Shown here: positions 46,177 to 57,832 of the stretch, piece after piece
Layout: each line of letters begins with the position of its first letter
How positions within the stretch are numbered: the stretch's first letter is position 1
Assembly: GCA_021030905.1 (NCBI GenBank)
Contig: JAGFMI010000017.1
Coordinates: 806,001 to 870,000 of the forward strand
Source of the DNA: Pyrenula massariospora
Taxonomy: Eukaryota; Ascomycota; Eurotiomycetes; Pyrenulales; Pyrenulaceae
Length of the DNA stretch: 64,000 nt
Direction: 5' to 3'
The notes under the pieces: generated by a model
Told to the model about the DNA's origin: nothing
Databases searched by the model: none
What the model saw: only the letters and a program-made list of their open reading frames with translations
Program-made: the position numbers and the translations under genes

Positions 46177-46937
46177 TTCGATATCTGGTATGCAGAAGGC
46201 TCCTTGCCCCTACTCAGGGGATTGACTAGAATGTAGGCAGACTGGCTCAAATGGGAGCGCAAATTGTGTGTCGAACCAAAATTTTTGCGGGGATGGCCCA
46301 GCTTCTCCAATTTTCTTAGGCGTGGAAAAAGCTATTCGTGTCTTATTTCCCCCTAAGATGCCGTTCATAAGATCACTTAACATGATAGCGACCATGACTG
46401 TTATTTGTCGGTATTTGCTTCATGATCAGAATTACACTCGCCCATCGTGGGAAGGCGATGGAAGAAGTTTTACTTGTTCTCAGACATGCGGCTCACGAGC
46501 CGACCCCATTGTTTTTCAAATCATCAGAATTTAGTCATCGAGAATACACGAGGATATCCAGCTAAGCATCTAACGGGAGAATTGGGCAAAATAAATGTAC
46601 ACCAGTAACGGCCTTCGCAAAACAGTCTGTTACTAATGCATGGGTTCCCAAAAATTTATCTCCTCCCATACTTAATTAACGACGCAGACACCTCTATCTT
46701 GGGCAACCACAAGTAAACAAGACCTTCGTGTATGCGGCGATGTCTAGCAAAGCTTTCCAACTCGTAAGAAAAAGCCCCCCAGAAATCAATCCTCACACAC
46801 ACGTAACCAGTAATTTTGATATGAGGATCTCATCATCCGCAAGCTCGATAAGGGAAAGCGACCTTAAATCCAAAATACAGCTCATAGACTAATCAGGCAA
46901 ATCGTAATCTTCATCCAGGGTATCAATATGCGGGGTA
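46177..46937. other. Spacer between utp7 and the Hsp70-like gene
   Basis: It holds the utp7 promoter and the 3' region of the Hsp70-like gene. No gene, repeat or RNA was recognised. Confidence 0.4.
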
Positions 46938-49805
46938 TCACCATGCAGCCGAATAATCATCATCGCCTTCATCGTCCTCGTAATGCTTGTTTGCAGCTTC
47001 TAGTTCCTGAAGCCCCTCGATTCGATAATTGACCTGCTTCACTTTTCTCTTAGATCTCTCTCTAGTCCATCGATTGATGGATGACACCTGGCTAGAGTTG
47101 ATGTTCGAGCTCGGGATTTCGGGAGATGATCGGATAGAAGAACTCGCTAAGGAGTCTGCTATTGGCTGAGAAGGCGACGAATCTCCTGCTTGGTGAGAGA
47201 AGCTCGAGCTCCCAGCGAAAGAGCCGTCAGAAACTGAGCGGCCATGTGCGCGAGAGCGTTCCACGGTCATTTTGAGCTTTTTCGGAATGGTCGGCGCTGC
47301 CGCAGACCGGGGCTGTTTAGCGGTCGTAGACGTGAATTGGTCATGCTCTAGGCGAGGGTCCTGTAGAGCACCATGCATAAATGCCACGATTGTAGCAGAG
47401 ACTTGTGGCGTCGGACTTCGGGAAGCTGGTGTTCGCGGAGAAAGGCGCTGATTCCGGACGCGTTCGGATCTCTGCACGTTTTCTTGATCCAGTGTAAGAT
47501 CTGCCGCGCGTTTACGGGGCGTAACTGGCGTTAGATGATTGCGTGTGCGAATCTCAGAGCTTGGAAAAACAGGGCTATCAGGCGGAGTACTGCCTGGGAA
47601 AGTGAACACATCGCCAGACCTTGAGGCTGGCTGGTGCAGTGACCGAGTCCTCTTGGTAGGTCTTGTAAGGCGCTTAGTGGGTAGATGACTCTTTTGGACA
47701 TCAGGAGTTCTCTCCATGGACAGTCTTTGGAAGCCGTCTGCGAGTTTATTATCCTTGCTTAGAGATGGAAATGTCAACTCATCCTGCCTGTATTGCCCGT
47801 GCTCGTTAAGGTCAACATAATCTGCTCCAGGTTCTTCTGAATCCGAGTCTTCGGGTACCATTTTCAATCTGCTCTCTGGTTTTTTATGTGGGATCATCCA
47901 GAAATCAAGACGATTGTCATGATGAACAACGTACTCAATATTGAACTTGAAAGTGCCCTGCTGCTTCTTTCCAGATCGAAGACCAAGATAAGTGCGCTTT
48001 TCGCTTTCGCTCAAGTTCCTTAGATCAGCGACGAGTATTTTATCGCAGTAACAATCGGATCTGATGTCATGTTCTACTACATTCGAGTTTTTGCCTGGTT
48101 TTCCAGTATGCTCCCCTAGGCGATCAAGATGATCCTCAGAAGTAATGGACGACGTGATAATCTCCGTCGTGAGCCTCCATTCGTTCTCATTGTCGATATT
48201 GATTTCAATTTCTCGAGGGAAAGTCAATGGCGTGTTGAAATCAATCTCTGCACCTCTTTTCAAGAGCCAATGAATACTTTCGACGATGCGACGGCTTTGT
48301 GCAGCAGGCCAATGGACAACACCTTCCTTGTGTATCTCTGGGTCGTAGTCCTGTTTCTCATCTATACCAAGACTGTATCGCATTCTGCTCTTTTTCACGG
48401 CAGATTGGTTCATAGCCATGTGAATAATTCCATGGGCGACAGCACCAGACCGTTGATCCGGTTGAATCACTTCTGCGTGCTTATATTGCTTGCTCAATGC
48501 CTCTCTGATCCGGTGCTGTAGTAGAACATTACGACCAAAGCCACCGGTTAAGACTACTTTGGAAGTGTTGATTCCCATATCTTCGGCGATCTTGATCTCC
48601 TCTAAGGCGAGTCTGGTAATGTCCTGGAAAGACTTTTCCATAAATTTTCCCACCTCTTCTCGAGAAAGCGTAAACTCTGGGATCTTCTTCCATCCGCGAG
48701 CTGTGCTTGTAGGGTCATTATCATCTGCACGCCAATCTTCCAAATAGGGGACGAGGTGTGTAGGCAACTCTATGATAGACTTAACCTTGGGATCATCGTC
48801 AGGTCTCAATTTGCGCTTGACGAGGAACTCAAATTCTACGTTCGCAGCGTGATCCGCAATGCTCGCCAACCTTCGGCGGTCTGTGCCCCAGAGATTACGA
48901 AATCTTTCATGTCTCATGACCCAGTTGCGGAATCGTAAGTTGCAATAACCAGAACCGCAGTAGTCTCCATTGCCGACAGTCAATTGTTCAACAGCGATTG
49001 GTGAAACACTTAAAATCTTCATGACTGTGAACTCAACGGTCATTCCACCTGCGTCAATTAGAAGGAACGTCTCGCCTTCCACTAATCCATTGGAAGACAA
49101 TATGGTTGGTGACATTCCTCCTAAGAGTGCGGTGGCGGCCGCAGTCGGTTCAGACACCATTTGAATGTTGCTCATGCCAGCTTGCTCGCACGCACTTGTT
49201 AACTTTTCGACGTCTCGCTCAGGCCATGCGGGCGGATAGCCACAGAAATAGAAGCGCTCCGCATTCTCAAAACGAGGATAATTGCTGCGCAATGCTGCGT
49301 CCAGCTTTGCAATTAATTTTCGCAAGAAATCGGCGACTATGGACTCTGCATCCTTTTCGATCGCCTCTGCCAGTGATCGGGCGGGCCGAAGGAACCTTTC
49401 GGTTTCTGCTCTACTAGAGAGCAGAAGCTTAGGATATAGAAGCTTATCCCAGGAAGTGGGGTTATTTTTCCATAACCGGTCGTTCTCAACAGTATAGCCC
49501 CATCTCACCGGGTCTTGCCCTCTCTTTTCCCTATCGTATTTCATCTGGCTGGGGACTTCTTGGTCGTCCGAGTGGAGACAGTCATCATATCTAACCATCC
49601 CAATTTCGTCGGGTTTTAGAGGGACGAGATCGCGATTTAGGAAGGCCTTTTTGGACGATGGAGTATATGCTACTGCAGAGTATGTAGCGCCAAAGTCGAT
49701 GCCAACAACGACGCAGTCGTCATTTTCAGCAGTACGGTGTTGAGGAGCTTGCTTGTCTGCTCTTCCTCTCTGCGATCGTGCATTGGGACTGTTGCGGGGA
49801 GCCAT
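46938..49805 (-). CDS. Divergent Hsp70-like (HSPA12-type) actin-fold ATPase
   Basis: Intronless gene of 955 aa. The actin-like ATPase fold is visible from the phosphate-1 loop VVVGIDFGATYSAVAYT (about 33-49), a phosphate-2 element LLIDAGGMTVEF (about 248) and the adenosine motif VVLTGGFGRNVLLQHRI (about 425). The substrate-binding part of true Hsp70 is missing; a divergent beta-rich segment (about 520-650) replaces it. The last 300 residues are disordered and Ser/Pro/Arg-rich with mitotic-kinase-like sites. Such HSPA12-type proteins are strongly expanded in filamentous ascomycetes and their roles are mostly unknown. It is divergently placed from the ULD-CUE-PHD gene. Confidence 0.85.
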   Translation of the reverse strand: MAPRNSPNARSQRGRADKQAPQHRTAENDDCVVVGIDFGATYSAVAYTPSSKKAFLNRDLVPLKPDEIGMVRYDDCLHSDDQEVPSQMKYDREKRGQDPVRWGYTVENDRLWKNNPTSWDKLLYPKLLLSSRAETERFLRPARSLAEAIEKDAESIVADFLRKLIAKLDAALRSNYPRFENAERFYFCGYPPAWPERDVEKLTSACEQAGMSNIQMVSEPTAAATALLGGMSPTILSSNGLVEGETFLLIDAGGMTVEFTVMKILSVSPIAVEQLTVGNGDYCGSGYCNLRFRNWVMRHERFRNLWGTDRRRLASIADHAANVEFEFLVKRKLRPDDDPKVKSIIELPTHLVPYLEDWRADDNDPTSTARGWKKIPEFTLSREEVGKFMEKSFQDITRLALEEIKIAEDMGINTSKVVLTGGFGRNVLLQHRIREALSKQYKHAEVIQPDQRSGAVAHGIIHMAMNQSAVKKSRMRYSLGIDEKQDYDPEIHKEGVVHWPAAQSRRIVESIHWLLKRGAEIDFNTPLTFPREIEINIDNENEWRLTTEIITSSITSEDHLDRLGEHTGKPGKNSNVVEHDIRSDCYCDKILVADLRNLSESEKRTYLGLRSGKKQQGTFKFNIEYVVHHDNRLDFWMIPHKKPESRLKMVPEDSDSEEPGADYVDLNEHGQYRQDELTFPSLSKDNKLADGFQRLSMERTPDVQKSHLPTKRLTRPTKRTRSLHQPASRSGDVFTFPGSTPPDSPVFPSSEIRTRNHLTPVTPRKRAADLTLDQENVQRSERVRNQRLSPRTPASRSPTPQVSATIVAFMHGALQDPRLEHDQFTSTTAKQPRSAAAPTIPKKLKMTVERSRAHGRSVSDGSFAGSSSFSHQAGDSSPSQPIADSLASSSIRSSPEIPSSNINSSQVSSINRWTRERSKRKVKQVNYRIEGLQELEAANKHYEDDEGDDDYSAAW

Positions 49806-51347
49806 TTCTTGATATTCGAAGCGTCGCGCGCACGAACGTCAGGCACGCTTCGCATTCAAATTCATAAGGATAGAATAGTAAGTTTGATCGTGAAACCTTT
49901 CGACTGGAAGTAGATCTCAAATGATGGGCAGCGGGTTGCATTGGGAAGAGGGGCCAAGTTCTGGATGCCTGAGAAGGCTGAAAATCTGGCCTGGTGAACA
50001 GGTGATTGACAGCGACACAATCCCTGCCAATGAGGAAAACGGGTTGGTTCGTCATGTCGTGAAACCCTATCTTAGAGGTGATTGGTGATCTGGATGCAAG
50101 GAAGGGATGTTTCAGGGTACTGCCACAACTAGGGCGACAGGGCGCCAACAAGCAAGACGGACAATGGGATGGCGCGGCAGATTATGCTCAGTGTAGGCAT
50201 TGATAAGAGAACAATTTCCAGAGATTGAAAATGCAGGAACAATAAATTGGTGAGTTGCAGGTTTCGTAGCATCTTGTTGGTGATCTGAACAGCAGCAAGG
50301 CATGAGATAGTTGTTCTTGGTCAGGATGTGGGAGTCTCTATGAAAATGCAGAGACCGTGTAAAGGATGCGTAGCCTCCTGACTTGTACCAGTCCTCTGTG
50401 TTTCGGGTCGGTAGATGAAACACGAAGAAGAAAGGTCAGGTATCCTCATACTGAAATAACACATTGGCAGCGTATTTTCGGGGCCGTGACTTAAAGAGCG
50501 GTTAAGAAAATGTTTTATCTACGAACCCCAATCTCCTCATCTCTAGGCTCACTAACACACCAAAACAATGAGCCACAACTCCTGCTACCAAGCCTCGTCC
50601 GGGGTGCCTCGGCTACCCTACCTATAGGTACCTGAGTCACCGGGTAAAAATGAGTCCCAGCCCCGTCTCCTTCTCCGGTCCTATCAAGCTGTGGCTGGGA
50701 AGGAAAAGCCCAGAACTCAGAAATCTGCGTCGACCTCACCCCGCTCCCGGCCGAGGGTGATGCCGCCCGAAGCCCGCGCGATTCATAGCTCGGCATGGTG
50801 AGTCGGGGTGAGCTCGGGTGAATCTCGCCTAGGGCCTCAGGCCGAAGGGTGTATCTCACCCCTATCTTCCTCCAGGCGCTGTTCCTAGCAACATCTTACA
50901 GCCCCTTATTTTCCTGATTGATACACTCGCCACATATCTTCTACGCATTAATTGAGGTGTTGCATCCGTGCGAGCTACAAGGATATTCCTTATGTATAGA
51001 CGCGCACAGATCCTACAGCGGAAGTTCTCGTCATTTCTTCAAGAAATTGTGTCGAGGCGGAGTAGTCCCATGCTGCCCGTCCCTCATAATGTTTGGTGCT
51101 GCTCTGCTTGGTTGAAGCTATGACGGGATTGGTGAGTGGAACAATTCTTTTTGATCAGCTGCAGGCGACGCAGTGATGCGCAGCTTTTCAACGCTGGCTA
51201 GTTATGGCTGTACTTGGCCGCCGTTGGCGGGATGTATTGCCAATTACGGACGAGGTGGACTCTCTCCGTATCTCAGCCTGATCGAAGGTCGATTGTCCAT
51301 TTCATTAGTTTCGTGCATCCCATACTTTTTCGCTATCCGTCGCAACA
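49806..51347. promoter_or_regulatory. Long divergent intergenic region
   Basis: About 1.5 kb between the start codons of the Hsp70-like and ULD-CUE-PHD genes. Short frames on both strands (for example minus 50151-49726 and minus 50859-50515) carry no motif. Both promoters must lie here. Confidence 0.4.
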
Positions 51348-53303
51348 ATGGCTGCTGGGTTCAGCGTCGGCGATTTCATCGCCATTGCCAAACTAATCAA
51401 CAGCATCGTGTCGAGCTTGAAGCGAAGCGCCAATGCACTTGCAGAGTATCGTGAACTTGAACGAGAGCTGTTCGGTCTGCAAAAGGCGCTGGATGAAATT
51501 GAGCACATTCAGGTCGGATCGTCGTGTCAGCCTGCTGCAAACGCAATTAAATGTGCCGCTCTGAACTGTCAGCACGTCTTAGAAGAGTTTCACTTAAAAC
51601 TCTCAAAATACGGGTTATTGTATGGCGATGACAGTCCTTCGAAGCGTCTCAAGGCGGTAGGCCAGAAGCTACGATGGGGTTTTGGCAGCATGCCGGAAGA
51701 GGTAACGAAACTGCGCGTTTACATTGCTGCTCACGTCGGTAGTCTCAACATGAGACTACTCACCCTTGGACTGTGAGTCGAAGTGAAATCGCATTTATGT
51801 TCAGTTTGACTGACTACTTGCAACTAGTGAGTCCAGTACTCTCCTCTCTACACATGTGCAAGACCTGCATACCGAAAGCTCGAGATCTTCAACAAATATA
51901 GGAAGTTGCGTGTCTAGCATGCAAACGCACCAAGCTGTCCAAAATGATATGCTTCAAAAGATTCTCGACATCTTGTCAAGCGTTTTAGATCCACGTGTCA
52001 ATGCCCTCTTCGATTTAACAAGAAAAGTGTGGTCTTCAAATATCCAGAGTACGCAGCTGCTTGAGAAAATAGGATCAGAGGGTCCTTTACCCGACTTGCG
52101 TTATACATGGCTTCAGACTCCAATCCGACTAGAAGACGCATTCGGACGATATATTACGATACCATCTGAATATTCATTTGATATGATGGAAGCTGTTATC
52201 CTGGCACGGTACAAAGTCGGTCCCGGCACGCGAAGAATCCGGCTTAAACAGTTTGAAATTTCAAACTTTCGTAACAGTAACCAAGTATTTACGGAAGACT
52301 CTTTCACAGGTTTCATTCCTGGGATGCACCTTCGAATGGCTATTTTGATGCACGACGTATACGTGCCGAGTGACAAATGCCCAACAGCAACATGTGGCTC
52401 CCAGATGGTGAAAGATTGCTGTGGAGGAAAGTATTGGTAAGACCCCTTGTCTCACAATTGGAACTTGGGCCAATGACTGATTAAATAAGCGAGATGTGTA
52501 ATATGTGGTTTGGTTCTGCGACTAGCAATATGAAAAGGTTTGAAGAGATTGAAAGTGAAGATTCTGATGACTTGACATACTGTGGAGACCATAGGAGGAA
52601 AAAGAGAAGGCGTATTAGCTCCAAAGGTAATATTTCCCAGGATCCAGAAGACGATATGAGCCTGTTTAGAAACATTCGACTCCCAGGAACAACTCTTCAG
52701 ACCGATTTTCACAAGCTGGCAATACTTCGACAGTGTTTTCCAAAGCTACGGGAGGTCATGCTCAAAGATGCTCTGACAGCTTGCCACGGAGATATTAGCA
52801 ACGCCTGCCATGCCCTAAAAAAAGTCTTCGAGAATCCAGAGTCACTACCCAAAGACAGCTGCAACCTTCCAACTGAAGACGAGGAGATCAAAATCAAATG
52901 CATATGCACAATCTCCGGTGACGATGGCAATATCGTCCTTTGTGAGAATTGCAAAATATGGCAGCACCTTGAGTGTTACTATCACGGAAAAGAGATCCCA
53001 GATATTCACAAATGCGTGGAATGCGAGCCTCGGCGTGAACCTGCAATATCCGGGAGATCCAAAAAGCCTAGACCCGATAGCCCTGCGTCTAAATTGCAGA
53101 GAAATAGTCAGCAAGAGCCTGTGCCTGGTGCTGCTCCATGTATATCCAATACTCCTTCAACGCGTGTTCATGTGTGGTACTGCTGCAGGAGGTGCGAATT
53201 CGTCGGCCCGTTTACCTTTCAGTATGGAAATTGCATCACCGCCGCTTGCCAACACGCTCGGTGCGATCATTGTCCTAGGGGCTTGATTGAACTTGAAGAC
53301 TAA
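51348..53303 (+). CDS. ULD-CUE-PHD multidomain protein with STAND-type N-terminal helices
   Basis: Three exons, 51348-51772, 51828-52436 and 52490-53303, give 615 aa with matching phases. The splice TATTG|GTAAGA...AATAAG|C joins two open frames that otherwise look like two genes and continues a Cys-rich element (CGSQMV, DCCGGKYCEMC). Residues 1-140 (GFSVGDFIAIAKLINSIVSS) resemble the helical N-terminus found in many fungal STAND/NACHT-type and ankyrin proteins. A ULD_2 ubiquitin-like domain follows (about 234-324; IRLEDAFGRYITIPSEYSFD). Next are a CUE-like ubiquitin-binding segment (about 423-460; LRQCFPKLREVMLKDAL), a PHD finger (about 480-524; Cys4-His-Cys3, LCENCKIWQHLECY) and a C-terminal Cys cluster (VWYCCRRCEF, CQHARCDHC). 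Nuclear or signalling function is inferred only from the domains. Confidence 0.8.
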
Positions 53304-55124
53304 TTTACCAGTTCTTGATGTCGGACATACATCTTCTGAAAACGCGAGCGATGACAGCCCAAAGCTTGTGAAACAGAGCCTCCTCTATTCAGATGTGGGA
53401 TGCAGCAACTTCCGAATTTGCCTTCCTCATGTATATAAGAGGACAGAAACAATTCCTGACCTCAGATCAAGCAATAACTGACCTCGTCTCCGATTTGCTC
53501 CTGGAGCTAGGAGTGTGAAAGATCGACCTGACACGGGCTTGAAGCATTCTTCTCGGTTTCGAACCTCTTAGGCCGTTGGAGGTATCGATGCCCCTCTTCA
53601 TCCAGGTCTTATCTTCACACGGAGAACTAATAAGAGACGAAGGCTTTTGTCCTCGCAGAGAGTAGAAGATGATGATTGTCTGCGAAGATTGAACAGAGCA
53701 CTTGAGGCGCGATTCTGCGTAAGGCTATCTAAAGCGTGATGGATCCAGCGATCAATGCTAAGCATATGGCTCTGGCAAAGGTGACGGATGTTTCGTACGT
53801 AGTAAACCACACGCACGTCATCTAGAATGCTTTCACTTTGTATGAGTTTGTTGAGGAATATGTATCACAGGCAGATAGACCATGACATTGTGCTTGGGAG
53901 AGGATTTAGATCCTTTCACCTAGCCTGACACGGTCACAGTGGACAAAGCATCAGGGCAGTGCCTAGTCTATCTTGGTATAGCAGTGGCTTGTGAAGAGGC
54001 CAGTGTCGCAAATCAACGTCAAGCGCGAGAGTATTAAAAAAAAGCGCTTTCGCTTTGTTCTTGAAGTGCCGAAGAGCTATCGGATAATCCAAGAGTAGGC
54101 TTGGCAGCAAATTCTAGAAGAGGTCCACAAGATATAGAGGCGAGGAAAACCCAGCACGAGTTATCTCGATATATTCTGTATTGAAATGCAACATCTTATT
54201 CAACTTGTGTGTATTACTTGTGATGGGGAAGTTAGACAGTTGCGTGGACGCAGTCCATTCGTCTATGGCACCTTCGCCGCACCTTCCCCCGCAACTGTCC
54301 GCCTCGCGAAAGCTTGGCGGGTAACGGGACCCGCACGCCCCGGTGGATAGACTACAAGCGACAGATGGTTTTACAGGAGTCCCTCGAGTCCGAAAGAGGC
54401 TTCTGCTGCAATGTGGAACTGCAGGCGCCAGAAGTCAGGGTCTTGACAAGGATGAGTCTCCAGAGAGGGTCAGTATGAAGAAGCTTACTCTGTTCACCCT
54501 CGTGGTTTTCCCGCTCGCGAAATCAGGCGCGAAGGTGAGTGCGGCGCAGAAGTTTGTTCTACTTTTATGTTCTTTTTGTCGCGCCGCAACACTCACCTAA
54601 CGCTGTTCCACACTCGTACTCAACTCCCCAACTGTTTAGTACTTGTACGTCAAAACTCGGCTCAGGCACCGATAGGGCCATATGTCTCAGACAGGCTCGA
54701 GCACGCGTCGCCTGTCATCAACGTACTAGGTGAGAGCCGCCGGACGAAACTTACCGAAAGTCGGGTATATGTACCCCCAGATACCGGCCGCCCACGATTT
54801 CAGAGCTTGAGATTTGGCCTGCTTGCGGCACATGCGCAAAATGAGAACCCACATTTGATGCAACGCGCACGAATGGAGTCTGTCACTTAGGACATCGGAG
54901 TCCAGGTGGGATGTCAGCTTACAAATCTCAACAGCTTCTCTGTGTCTCCTTTCTTGTTGCAAGAAAAGGAAACTCTTGAAATATGAGCAGATTACAGATA
55001 AAACCATCACAACCTCTCCATTCCTCCTCTTCGCTTCTTTCCTCTGCGCTCAAGGGCGCTGTCCAAGTTCTTTCTTAGATAATGATAAATTGTACAACTC
55101 AATTTCTCGAGAATTGACAGCACA
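53304..55124. other. 1.8-kb gene-free tract
   Basis: No supportable gene. A plus-strand frame continuing past the PHD protein's stop (to about 53480) and Arg-rich fragments near 53600-53720 could be remnants of a longer ancestral 3' end. A possible signal-peptide start at 54475 (MKKLTLFTLVVFPLAKSGAK) runs into GTGAGT but no convincing second exon was found. The GST promoter should lie at the right end. Confidence 0.35.
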
Positions 55125-56113
55125 ATGGCTCAGAACGACCGAGCGAATGGCCTGATTGCCAGCAAGGGCATTGAGCTCCTTACATTTGACACTCCTAATG
55201 GTCTGTCAAATTTTTGTTGCCTGTCTAATTTGTTTCTCTGCTCACCTATTTCGTTAGGCTTTAAGATTTCGATCCTGCTCGAGGAGCTGAAGGAAGAATA
55301 TCGTACGGAGTACACTTATCAGAATATCGACCTCTTCCAGAACATTCAGAAGGAGCCGTGGTTTACCAAGCTTAACATCAATGGTCGTGTCCCAGTCATT
55401 GTTGATCATGACAAGGGCGGCTACGCTGTCATGGAGAGTCTAGCGATCCTCAATTACCTTACGCGCCATTACGACCCGGACCACAAGTTCTGTTTCGAGG
55501 ATCCGCTAGACACCTGCACTGCCGAGCAATGGATAGCATGGCTGCACGGTAATCTGGGTACGTGCTGGAATCAAACACTTCTTGCCCCGTCAACATTTCT
55601 GTCGAATGCTAAGTAGTAGCCGGTGTTTGAACCTCAGCTAACCACTACCGCCCATCACTTATAGGTCCCACGCAAGCCCAGGCCAACTACTTCTACCGCT
55701 TTTCTAAAGAGCGCTACGCCTACCCAACGCAACGCTTCGTCGGCGAGACTGAGCGTCTCTATGGCGTGCTCGATGCTCGTCTGGCCGATCGCGACTATCT
55801 CGCTGGCGCTGGGCGCGGTCGTTATAGTGTAGCCGACATCTGCGTCTGGCCTTTAATTAATGCCGCCGCTGTTACCGGCATTGAGCTTGAGAGATTTTCC
55901 CATGTTTATAAATGGTGGAATACTATAAATGAGCGCCCAGCGGTGCAGAAGGGTACCATGGTGCCGAGCGGGCGGGAATTTCCTTATGGGTACAAGGTGA
56001 TCCAGAGGATGACGAAGGAGGATCCGCAGGGGACAGCGGACAGGGAAAGGCCCTTGAGGGAGGCTCTGAAGAAGGCGCAGACGGAATTTGGATATGAGTA
56101 CAAGAGCCCATAA
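55125..56113 (+). CDS. Ure2-like glutathione S-transferase
   Basis: Cytosolic GST of the fungal Ure2p-like class, 274 aa. Exons are 55125-55200, 55258-55557 and 55665-56113. The second intron ends ATAG and restores Gly-Pro-Thr. The thioredoxin-fold half is at about 18-105: FDTPNGFKISILLEELK, then the glutathione-contact region INGRVPVIVDHDKGGYAVMES with the cis-Pro and the E-S pair. The all-helical half (about 120-245) includes FYRFSKERYAYPTQRF and YSVADICVWPLINAA, the N-capping/hydrophobic staple Asp. It lacks a prion-type Asn-rich N-terminus, so it is a detoxifying or redox GST rather than a Ure2 regulator. Confidence 0.93.
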
Positions 56114-57520
56114 GGGCGAAAAGACTTTCGGATCGCCTGATTTGGACATGTGTTGGTTCGAGTGAGGGCCGAGAAAGACTGAGAAGATATTGTATGTGGT
56201 AGTCCTCTAAGCCTATCCGCATTTAAATGTCTATAGTCACGCATTCCACATGCTACCATTTCGCTTAGTGACCTGCCTCAAGTTAACTTTGGCCCGTTTA
56301 AGAGCAGTGTAAAACGAAAGAACTTCGCGCAGTCGTGCAGATAGAAGCTGGGGAAGGGGGAAAAGGGTCAGTCGAGGAGTGCGGGGGGCCAAAGGCCCGA
56401 AGGGCTTAGAACTACGAGGCGTTTCCTTTGGGGCTGCCACCCTCAACCTTTTAGACTGTCGGCCAACCTGTTGCACCTTTGGTGCAGTTCGCTTAGGTGA
56501 ATTTTAAGAACACTCTAATATCATCAGTCTAACACAGCAAATGCTGTCAGTGTCTCTAGTCAAAGACGTCGACACAAATCCCATAGCTAAGGTTCACAAA
56601 GCAAAACCGTCAGCAAAAAATTTTCCACGCGGAGGAGCAGGTTGCGAAGAGCGGTTGAACGGACCTGATACTTCTACATTCAACGCAGGCTAACACGAAA
56701 GAGCTTCAATTTGATGGACAGAAGGCTTGGACATAACTTGAAAAGTTCCGGTCAATCCTACATGAATAATTATGGTACCAACTATAGAAACAAGAAGCAC
56801 TGCGTCAGAACTCCTGACTACTTTCCCTCGGACAATGTCAGCCTCCAAAAAGTTGTGCTGCCCGGATTATTCTGTATCTGTGGACCTGCCAACAATCATT
56901 AACCTTCTTCCTTCAAACCCTGTTGGCCTAGAAACATGGTCAGCCTCAGCTCTACCGCCGGACTTCTGACTGGAACCAACTACTTCGAACTCTTGAGACA
57001 AGATCGATTTCCCCCCAAGCTGATCGCTTTTCCAATGTGTGCGGGCACCGAGGGTACAAATACCTAGTCTTCTTGCGAAGAAAAAAGTGGTGTCAGCCGT
57101 TGTGCAATGGCTGAGTGGGCAAGATCAGTAAGGATATTTTTTTCGTCAACGGGAAGCATGCCCTCAGATTGAAACACGGGTGATCATCATGCCCACCTGG
57201 TCAGATTATTCAAGAGTATTCTTGCTGTATGTGACCGGAGCCGGTGCACAGATGGGATCAATCAGAAAATTTCAGACCGATGATGAGGATTGCCAGTCGA
57301 CCAGGTGGGTTGTTCTGCCGAGTGTTCTTCGTAAGAACAGGTGGCTGTGCTGACTGAGGTCGTGCCAATGGGAGAGGACGTGCTTGAGAACTCGTGGAAT
57401 GATGAGTGGCGGCAGAATCTATGAGGGTGATATGGAGAAATGAAAGAACAGCAAGTAGATAGATCGGACGGGGGCTTTATAGGCGCCGCGAGAGAGCGAC
57501 TGCCATCTGTCCCAACGAGT
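56114..57520. other. Gene-poor tract, left part
   Basis: No gene recognised. Short frames occur with no good start or domain. The left end holds the GST 3' region. Confidence 0.4.
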
Positions 57521-57832
57521 ACTGAGGCAGTCATAACCCCTTGTCGAGGCAGTCGAGACGCTCTCCGAGGCAGTTCAAATCTACGTCGAGGCAGCTAGAA
57601 TTCCTCATTGAGGAAATTCAGACTGCTGTCGAGACAGCTACGACCAATGTCAAAGCAGCCACAAATGCCACCGGAGGTAGTTGAGACCTATCCTGACACA
57701 ATTTAGATCTACATCGAGGAAGTCAAGATCAGTACGGAAGCAAGTTGAGACTCTGTCATCACCTTGGAGATATGTTGTCAAGGCAATGCAAGCCCATCAT
57801 CGATTCTTCAGGGAAGTTGAGACCCATCGGTA
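57521..57832 (+). repeat. Decayed 21-22-bp tandem repeat (heptad-coding in ancestry)
   Basis: Words like GAGGCAGTYGAGAC recur at 57524, 57546, 57567, 57588, 57610, 57631, 57652, 57673, 57695, 57716 and 57737, with spacings of 21 or 22 bases, then fade after about 57760. Each 21-base unit reads as seven codons of EAVETxV type, a coiled-coil-like heptad. The occasional 22-base units throw the frame off, so no long protein is encoded now. It is either a non-coding minisatellite or the relic of a repeat-protein gene. Confidence 0.7.

Noticed and set aside
54475-54890. Possible small secreted protein (signal-peptide-like start plus downstream frame)
   Set aside because: The donor after the start exon is phase 0, but the downstream open frame needs phase 1, so no consistent two-exon gene was found.
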